Position numbers and translations under genes: made by a program. From the NCBI GenBank assembly GCA_031256115.1, contig JAIRRF010000272.1, positions 1 through 10,980 on the forward strand: 10,980 nucleotides of DNA, written 5' to 3'. The DNA comes from Treponema sp. Its GTDB lineage: Bacteria; Spirochaetota; Spirochaetia; Treponematales; Breznakiellaceae. Under the pieces are notes generated by a model. The model had not been told where the DNA came from, did not search any database, and saw only the letters and a program-made list of their open reading frames with translations. Positions 6,028 to 10,980 of this stretch are shown here, piece by piece; position 1 is the first letter of the stretch, and every line of letters begins with the position of its first letter.

Positions 6028-7563
6028 TTATTTTCCTCCTGTAGCTAAACTGATGATCTTTTCCTGGCTTGCTTCGGATCTGGGCAATTCTCCGGCGACG
6101 GTCCCTTCATGCATTACCAAAATTCTGTCACTCATCCCCAGTATTTCCGGCAATTCCGAAGATATCATAATAATTGCAATTCCCTTCTCCGCCAGGTTTT
6201 GCATGATGGTATATATTTCATATTTTGCCCCCACGTCTATGCCCCGGGTGGGCTCGTCAAGGATAATAACTTTTGGGTTTGTCAGGAGCCATTTACCCAG
6301 GGAAACTTTCTGCTGGTTTCCTCCGCTTAAATTTAATGTCAGTTGTTCCACCGAAGGGGTTTTTATCCGCAACGTCTGGACCATCTTTTCTACAACACTA
6401 AGCTCCGCATCCTGATCGATTAACCCCATTTTAAGCCTGGAATAAAGGCTGGGCAGGGCCATATTGTTCTTTACATTTTGTATAAGCACCAGGCCACTGC
6501 CCTTTCTGTCCTCCGAAAGATAATTGATCCCCGCGCGGATTAGGTCGCTGGGAGTACGGGTATTAACCGGTTTGCCGAGAAGTTTGACTTCTCCCGAGCT
6601 TTTCTTTCCCCATACGCCCAGGATACTCAGCATGGTTTCTGTTCTGCCTGCACCCATGAGTCCGGCAATCCCCAGGATTTCTCCTTCCCGAACATAAAAA
6701 TTAATATTATTAAGCGCAATTTTATCAATTAACTCCGGATCATAGACGGTCCAGTTTTTAACTTCCATGGCCACTTTATTCTTTGCTACAACTTCCGCTT
6801 TTCTTGTAGATGAAGGATACCTCTGGGTCAACGAGCGTCCTACCATCAGAGAGATAAGTTTATCCTCCGTAAGATCCTCCGCATTATAGGTACCCACGGT
6901 TTTACCGTCACAAAGTACGGTGATCCGGTCAGCGATATTGAAAACTTCTTTTAGTTTGTGGGATATAAATATACAGGTCATTCCCCGTTCTTTAAATGCC
7001 AGTAGCAGCTTCATTAAATGCTCTATTTCTGTTTCTGTCAGCGCCGAAGTAGGTTCATCAAGGACCAAAATACGGGCCTTTTTTGCTACTGCTTTGGCAA
7101 TTTCAACAAGCTGCTGGGTTCCAATCCCCAGATTGATCACCCTGGCAGCGGGATTAACCGTGAGCCCTACCTGATCCATGGCTGCTCTGGCCCGGATAAA
7201 TGTTGTATCCCAGTCTATTAAACCTTGTTTATTAAGTATTTCGTTCCCTAAGAAAATGTTTTCAGAAATATTCATATATTTAACAAGGGCCAGTTCCTGG
7301 TATATTACCGCCACCCCTGCTTTTTCGCTGTCTTTAATGGCTTGAAAGCTCATAACTTTATCATCAATGACAACTTCGCCTTCATAGGTATCCTTTGGGT
7401 AAACCCCGCTGAGGATTTTCATAAGGGTCGATTTTCCGGCGCCGTTTTCTCCGACTAATGCATGAATTTCCCCTTCTTTGACACTAAAATTAGTATCACT
7501 CAGCGCATAAACCCCGGGGAACTGTTTTCTGATATGCCGCATTTCAAGTATGTTTTTGCTCAT
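6028..7563 (-). CDS. Sugar ABC transporter ATPase with two ABC domains, XylG/MmsA-like
   Basis: 511 residues, the usual size of XylG/MmsA/GguA-type proteins with two fused nucleotide-binding domains. Domain 1: Walker A GENGAGKST (38-46), a degenerate signature LGIGTQQ (145-151), Walker B ILVLDEP (165-171) and a switch-like ISHK (200-203). Domain 2: a degenerate Walker A GLMGAGRTE (301-309), EDRKGSGL (351-358), a full signature LSGGNQQK (412-419) and Walker B VIILDEPTRGID (432-443). The asymmetry, a good Walker A only in domain 1 and a good signature only in domain 2, is normal for CUT2 ATPases. It powers the permease encoded immediately downstream from the cytosolic face. AAGGA lies 7 bases before the ATG. 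A 135-base gap with a heptad repeat separates it from the binding-protein gene, which may lower its expression relative to that gene. Confidence 0.94.
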   Translation of the reverse strand: MSKNILEMRHIRKQFPGVYALSDTNFSVKEGEIHALVGENGAGKSTLMKILSGVYPKDTYEGEVVIDDKVMSFQAIKDSEKAGVAVIYQELALVKYMNISENIFLGNEILNKQGLIDWDTTFIRARAAMDQVGLTVNPAARVINLGIGTQQLVEIAKAVAKKARILVLDEPTSALTETEIEHLMKLLLAFKERGMTCIFISHKLKEVFNIADRITVLCDGKTVGTYNAEDLTEDKLISLMVGRSLTQRYPSSTRKAEVVAKNKVAMEVKNWTVYDPELIDKIALNNINFYVREGEILGIAGLMGAGRTETMLSILGVWGKKSSGEVKLLGKPVNTRTPSDLIRAGINYLSEDRKGSGLVLIQNVKNNMALPSLYSRLKMGLIDQDAELSVVEKMVQTLRIKTPSVEQLTLNLSGGNQQKVSLGKWLLTNPKVIILDEPTRGIDVGAKYEIYTIMQNLAEKGIAIIMISSELPEILGMSDRILVMHEGTVAGELPRSEASQEKIISLATGGK

Positions 7564-7589
7564 GGTTAATTCCTTATAGCTGGCAGCGA

Positions 7590-7692
7590 ATAGTTGGTAG
7601 TTGGCGTGTAGTTGATAGTTGATAGTTGTTAGTTATTAGTAAATTATGACTAACTACTAACTACTAAAAACTACTCACTACCAACTATCCCC
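7590..7692. repeat. Heptanucleotide tandem repeat forming a large inverted repeat
   Basis: The 135-base gap between the binding-protein and ATPase genes is largely filled by 7-base units beginning TA: TAGTTGG-like on the left and TAACTAC-like on the right, with one 4-base interruption at 7605-7608. The two sides are complementary. ATAGTTGGTAGT (7590-7601) pairs perfectly with ACTACCAACTAT (7677-7688). An inner stem near 7623-7640 and 7649-7666 pairs at about 15 of 18 positions. In the operon mRNA this would fold into a long hairpin just after the binding-protein stop codon. Such structures often protect the upstream part of a transcript or cause partial termination; the role here is inferred. 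Confidence 0.75.
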
Positions 7693-7698
7693 TGCTAT

Positions 7699-8703
7699 TT
7701 AATGAAAATCATCTGCGTCGAATCTACCGGAATCGATAAGCAGTTTCTGATAATTGTTACGGTTAATCTCGAGAGGCGGAAAACCCCGGACCGGTGTGCC
7801 ATCATCAGCTTTTCCCGTAGCGCCGGAATCCTGCTTATTGATAAGCTTGATCGCCGAATCTATGGCCGCATCAGCCATGCCGGCATTATCATAGAGTATT
7901 GTCATACCCTGGGTTCCGGCAATTATTCTTACTATAGCATCGACTTCGCAGTCCTGGCCGGTTACGGGCACCCTTAAATTATGGGCTGCCATTGCCTGGA
8001 TAGCGGCGCCGGCAATGCCGTCGTTATGAGCCATAACTCCCTGGATGTCATTTCTGTTGGCGGTCAGGGCGTTTTCCATGTGTCTGAGCGCAGCGGCATT
8101 GTCCCAGTCCGTAACAAACTGATCATAAACGATTTTGTAGGTACCATCGTTGACCCTGGATTGGATCACGGACATGGTTCCATCTACCATGGAGTATACG
8201 GTATCGTCGGTAGCGCAGCCCTTCAGGAACACGATGTTGCCGCTGGGCACATTGTTATAGAGGTAATCCCCCATAAGTTTACCAATCTGGAACTGGTCTG
8301 TTTCGATCAATAAATCAGCGCCGCCATCCGTAATGGGCCGGTCATAGGCTATTATGGGGATTTTTTCCCGATGGGCCAGTTCTACAAGCTGCTTTGCCGC
8401 AACAGAGTCCTGGGGCGCAACTATCAGGGCTTTTACTCCCATGGTGATAAGGTTTTCAACCTGTGACTGCTGCCGGGCCGCATTATTATCAGCAACCTGA
8501 ATAATAATCTCTACCCCATACTTCTCTGCGGCATCAATGAAACCGTTGTAATCTTCAACCCACCGTTCCTCCCGCAGTGTAGGCAGGGAAACGCCGATTT
8601 TCAGTTTGCCGCCGCTTCCCTGTGATGTTTTGGGAGCACAGGCCGCAAAACTGAACACAATCACAGCGCCCAGTAACAGGGCTAATACTGTTTTTGCTTT
8701 CAT
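7699..8703 (-). CDS. Sugar-binding lipoprotein of an ABC transporter, XylF-like
   Basis: 334 residues. Signal peptide with lipobox FAAC; C22 is the lipidated residue. The mature part is a type-1 periplasmic binding fold of the ribose/xylose cluster. Landmarks match D-xylose-binding XylF closely: LREERW (43-48), AYDRPI (119-124), the MENALTAN stretch, HNDGIAGAAIQAM, GQDCEVDAI, and RIIAGTQGMT. Residues that contact xylose in E. coli XylF (the Arg of LRxERW, Asp-Arg of YDR, a Trp before the MENALTAN helix, Asn of ND, Asp of GQD) all have counterparts. A pentose or related sugar is therefore plausible, but ChvE-type glucose/galactose binders share the fold. GGAGG lies 6 bases before the ATG. The gene lies between a compact hairpin upstream and the heptad-repeat hairpin downstream. 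It acts outside the inner membrane and delivers sugar to the permease encoded in the same operon. Confidence 0.92.
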   Translation of the reverse strand: MKAKTVLALLLGAVIVFSFAACAPKTSQGSGGKLKIGVSLPTLREERWVEDYNGFIDAAEKYGVEIIIQVADNNAARQQSQVENLITMGVKALIVAPQDSVAAKQLVELAHREKIPIIAYDRPITDGGADLLIETDQFQIGKLMGDYLYNNVPSGNIVFLKGCATDDTVYSMVDGTMSVIQSRVNDGTYKIVYDQFVTDWDNAAALRHMENALTANRNDIQGVMAHNDGIAGAAIQAMAAHNLRVPVTGQDCEVDAIVRIIAGTQGMTILYDNAGMADAAIDSAIKLINKQDSGATGKADDGTPVRGFPPLEINRNNYQKLLIDSGRFDADDFH

Positions 8704-8738
8704 CTCTTTCCTCCAATAATGATAATTTTTATGGTGAT

Positions 8739-8759
8739 CTTCCGGATAAAGTCCGGAAG
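8739..8759 (-). promoter_or_regulatory. Perfect hairpin in the leader of the binding-protein gene
   Basis: CTTCCGGA (8739-8746) and TCCGGAAG (8752-8759) form an 8-bp perfect stem with a 5-base loop. It lies in the 66-base gap after the NagB-like gene, about 24 bases upstream of the Shine-Dalgarno of the binding-protein gene. On the mRNA it is preceded, not followed, by a U run, so it does not look like a terminator. It could be an RNA-processing or 5'-stabilising structure. Confidence 0.45.
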
Positions 8760-8769
8760 AAAAACCTAA

Positions 8770-9720
8770 TTAATTTAAATCCGGTTCCAGAGGGCCGGCC
8801 AAATCCCTGATAAAAAACAATTTTCCCGGCAAGGTGGGCATTAAACTTGAAGGCACCCACATATCCGGACCATAACGAAGGGTTACCCATAGGGACATAC
8901 CCTGCCACATTAAACCCCGGCTGTATGTTCCGTCACAGCCGCCGATTATTCTGTCGGATTGGAGAAATAAACCCGGACCTATGGTATTGGCAAAACAGGG
9001 TACCCGGGTTGTTCTGCTTTTAAAACTGTGCAGGGCATTTTGCTCAATGGTCAAGGGATGCAATTTTGCTCCCAGGCGGTAATTTGATTTTTTCCATTCA
9101 TCTGTACCGGAAAATTCGGCGGCAAACTGAGGTTCCCAAAAGGCAATATGAAATACCCGGCCAATTCCAAAGACCGTGATTAGCCGGGCGTTTTCAGCTT
9201 TCAGGGCGGCGATCTTTTCGCTGTAACAGGGAAGGTTTTTCCTGGTAGCAAAGTTCCGTTGATTTACAGGGACAGTTAGCTCCCCCAAAGGGCCGTAAAG
9301 GGCGGCTTCCATGCCGTACTGAAATGAACCTGGATCTGACGGATTCAGGGTATTGCCTTCCGCATCACTCCATTCATCCATATTAAAGCCCCAGACATGC
9401 TTACAGCTTATTTTCCATTCTTTCAGAAAGTATACCAGCCACCGGTACATTCCCATGGGTCCCACAGGCAGGATAAAAACAAGTTTCTTTTCTTCATCCC
9501 TTGCTTCTTTTATGTTCAGGGCGATTTCGTGGCCCATCATCATTCCAAAGACCGTATCGTTGTCGCAGGGAACGGGGACAAAATCCTTGTTCCAGAAAGG
9601 CTGGCGTTCCAGAACTTCTTCCGGCCGGTGTGAACAACAATTATCAATCTTTTCTAAATCCCACCCGGCCGGAAAATAGTGTTCCATATTGGATCCTTTT
9701 AAGGTTGATATCAAATCCAC
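8770..9720 (-). CDS. Divergent NagB-like (glucosamine-6-phosphate isomerase/deaminase superfamily) protein
   Basis: 316 residues from GTG at 9720 (AAGGAG 5 bases upstream). An ATG 11 codons later (9687), with its own AAGGA 7 bases upstream, is an equally possible start. The core aligns with NagB: ILPVGPMGMYRWLV (83-96), then KHVWGFNMDEW (107-117; NagB NMDEY, catalytic Asp as D115), then FGIGRVFHIAFWEP (184-197; NagB GGVGNDGHIAFNEP). NagB D72, H143 and E148 have counterparts (D115, H191, E196), but D141 is replaced by V189. The TGGTP-type phosphate loop is shortened by two residues and lacks its Thr/Ser, and I find no counterparts of the phosphate-binding R172 and K208. An aldose-ketose isomerase on an unphosphorylated or unusual sugar is an inference; loss of activity is the alternative. 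It is second in the sugar operon, 75 bases after the regulator gene. Confidence 0.75.
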   Translation of the reverse strand: MDLISTLKGSNMEHYFPAGWDLEKIDNCCSHRPEEVLERQPFWNKDFVPVPCDNDTVFGMMMGHEIALNIKEARDEEKKLVFILPVGPMGMYRWLVYFLKEWKISCKHVWGFNMDEWSDAEGNTLNPSDPGSFQYGMEAALYGPLGELTVPVNQRNFATRKNLPCYSEKIAALKAENARLITVFGIGRVFHIAFWEPQFAAEFSGTDEWKKSNYRLGAKLHPLTIEQNALHSFKSRTTRVPCFANTIGPGLFLQSDRIIGGCDGTYSRGLMWQGMSLWVTLRYGPDMWVPSSLMPTLPGKLFFIRDLAGPLEPDLN

Positions 9721-9751
9721 ATTTTCTCCTTATATTTTATATTTGTATGCC

Positions 9752-9785
9752 GAGGGGTTTAATACCCTCTGCACCCTTACGGGGT
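9752..9785 (-). promoter_or_regulatory. Mutually exclusive small stems between the regulator and NagB-like genes
   Basis: On the minus-strand mRNA four complementary segments follow each other: ACCC (9785-9782), GGGT (9776-9773), GAGGG (9769-9765) and CCCTC (9756-9752). Pairing first with second and third with fourth gives two short stems; first with third or second with fourth is also possible. This resembles an attenuator layout, but no U run follows and the stems are only 4-5 bp. Confidence 0.25.
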
Positions 9786-9795
9786 TGTTGAATGG

Positions 9796-10935
9796 TTAAA
9801 CAGCCAGCTTTTCCGGCTGTTGAGCCAAACCTGTACTTTGTACCAGATGTACCCCCGTGGTAATGTCTCCTCTGCAGCTAAGAATTAACCCCTCCAGACC
9901 TGTGGTGGTGCTGGAGTCATAGGCAAGCCGGGGCATGATCCCTTCGGGCAAATGATAAACCATGCGCCGGCTAATGGCTTTGATAAGGCTTTTGTCAAAT
10001 ATTTTACCGGCCAACACAATCACACCGGGGTTAATTAATGCCACGTGGTTAACAATAATTGTACCAAGTATTGCAGCCAGTTCGTTCCTGTGGACAGAAT
10101 TATTCTTTTCTTTAAATTCTCCCGTACTATAATCCACCAGTTTACCCATTAGATTTTCCATGTATCCGCCGGCTGCGGCATAGTTCTGCCCTGTCATACC
10201 CCTGGATTCGGCCATAAAACAGATTTCTCCGGAGAAATTCCCCGAACCCCGGTGCAGTTGTTTGTTTAGGATAATCCCAGAGCCAATACCGTTTCCAATA
10301 TAAAGGTATACAAGGTTATCCTGCTTTCCCCATAAATGGGTAAAAAAATACCCCAGGGCAGAAAGATTAACACCGTTTTCTACATAAATTGCCGCTTTGT
10401 ACCGGGCGCTTAGGATTCTCTTTAAATTAAACCCTTCCCAAACCGGAATTTGGGGAATACCCAAAAGACTACCGTCCGGCCGTATAACCCCCGGCAGTCC
10501 GATACCGATAATCTTAACCTTGGCAGGAGCTTTTCCCATCAGGGTGTCTATTGCATAATAAGTTGAGTTAATCGCCCGTTTAAAGCTGCCGGAATCCAGG
10601 GGAAAACGTTGTTCATAAAGGGTATTGTTCAGCATATCCGCAAGACGGCACAAAAAGCTTCCATCCTGATAATAACAGGCCAAAAGGCAACCCGAATTCC
10701 GGTTTGTTTCATAAAGCATGGCTTTACGGCCTGCTCCTTTTCCTGATCGTCCTATAGGACTGAGCCGTGCGTTTCTTTCCAAATCGTCCACCAGTTTACT
10801 GATGGTTGGAAGGCTTAAACCGGTGCGTTTTGCCAATTCTGGTTTGGAGAGAGGACCTTTTTCAAAAACCAGCCGTTCTATCATGGAAAAATTAACTTCC
10901 TTTAGCATTTGCGGCTTTCCGCTAAATATCTTCAA
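9796..10935 (-). CDS. ROK-family transcriptional regulator, NagC/XylR-like, without the zinc motif
   Basis: 379 residues from TTG at 10935 (AGGAG 5 bases upstream); an ATG nine codons later has a poorer ribosome site. Residues about 15-60 form a winged helix-turn-helix (LSKPELAKRTGLSLPTISKL) with a basic GRSGKGAGRKA (62-72) leading to the ROK domain. The ROK part shows GIGLPG (144-149), YVENGVN (184-190), GIGSGII (216-222) and HRG (228-230). In ROK kinases the ENDxN Asp is the catalytic base; here it is Gly (G188), so kinase activity is unlikely. The usual H-x(n)-CxCGxxGC zinc cluster after the GE motif is absent: FSGEICFMAES carries no following cysteines. It probably represses the sugar operon and its own gene and is released by a sugar or sugar phosphate. 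The 27-bp palindrome just upstream is its likely binding site. It is first in the five-gene operon. Confidence 0.9.
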   Translation of the reverse strand: MKIFSGKPQMLKEVNFSMIERLVFEKGPLSKPELAKRTGLSLPTISKLVDDLERNARLSPIGRSGKGAGRKAMLYETNRNSGCLLACYYQDGSFLCRLADMLNNTLYEQRFPLDSGSFKRAINSTYYAIDTLMGKAPAKVKIIGIGLPGVIRPDGSLLGIPQIPVWEGFNLKRILSARYKAAIYVENGVNLSALGYFFTHLWGKQDNLVYLYIGNGIGSGIILNKQLHRGSGNFSGEICFMAESRGMTGQNYAAAGGYMENLMGKLVDYSTGEFKEKNNSVHRNELAAILGTIIVNHVALINPGVIVLAGKIFDKSLIKAISRRMVYHLPEGIMPRLAYDSSTTTGLEGLILSCRGDITTGVHLVQSTGLAQQPEKLAV

Positions 10936-10946
10936 TTCCGCTCCTG

Positions 10947-10973
10947 ATTAATTAATAAACTTTATTAATTAAT
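10947..10973. promoter_or_regulatory. Perfect 27-bp palindrome, candidate operator of the ROK regulator
   Basis: Arm ATTAATTAATAAA (10947-10959), central base 10960, and its exact reverse complement (10961-10973). It ends 11 bases before the TTG start and directly before the Shine-Dalgarno. ROK regulators bind long AT-rich palindromes as dimers, so autoregulation of the operon is the natural reading. The promoter probably overlaps or lies beyond the right edge, so no -35 can be assigned. Confidence 0.7.
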
Positions 10974-10980
10974 TATTCTA

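Noticed and set aside
7590..7692. CRISPR-like array
   Set aside because: Units are only 7 bases, contiguous without spacers, and invert in the middle; no cas gene is present.
7981..8313. 110-codon open frame opposite the binding-protein gene
   Set aside because: It is the antisense shadow of a well-supported XylF-like gene, with no recognisable domain.
8739..8759. Rho-independent terminator after the NagB-like gene
   Set aside because: The U run precedes the hairpin on the transcribed strand and no U run follows it.
9796..10935. ROK sugar kinase
   Set aside because: An N-terminal winged helix-turn-helix is present and the catalytic Asp of the ENDxN motif is Gly.

Overview
The window looks like chromosomal DNA of a spirochaete, most likely a gut or free-living Treponema relative. 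This is inferred from an EIIA-Ntr protein carrying an N-terminal excisionase-type helix-turn-helix, lipoproteins with loose lipoboxes (VLSC, FAAC), envelope proteins without clear families, and moderate GC with AT-rich intergenic stretches. No gene here fixes the genus. I see no tRNA, rRNA, insertion sequence, CRISPR array or phage gene. Gene density is high, with no gap above about 140 bases.

Left block, minus strand (1-1364): a two-gene envelope operon. It has a membrane-anchored beta-propeller protein, then the first 60 codons of an M23-type peptidase running off the left edge. The peptidase fragment was read by hand from the reverse complement.

Middle block, plus strand (1389-4824): cytidine deaminase, a DNA-binding EIIA-Ntr protein, a small TPR-like lipoprotein, and a 598-residue membrane-anchored protein of unknown family with an Asn-rich repeat. 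The last two are 7 bases apart and form a pair. An AT-rich hairpin plus T run closes the block against the convergent sugar operon.

Right block, minus strand (10935 down to 4830): a five-gene sugar-uptake operon in the order ROK regulator, NagB-like isomerase, XylF-like binding lipoprotein, XylG/MmsA-like double ATPase, XylH/MmsB-like permease. A perfect 27-bp palindrome directly before the regulator is the likely operator. The binding-protein gene has a compact hairpin on its upstream side and a heptanucleotide-repeat inverted structure on its downstream side, which suggests uneven expression within one transcript. No xylose isomerase or xylulokinase is present. The NagB-like enzyme lacks the phosphate-binding loop and one residue of the catalytic triad, so the transported sugar may be neither xylose nor glucosamine.

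The most interesting points are the divergent NagB-like enzyme tied to a XylFGH-like transporter, the 27-bp operator candidate with a zinc-less ROK regulator, the heptad repeat, and promoter-like elements so close to three start codons that leaderless transcripts are possible.
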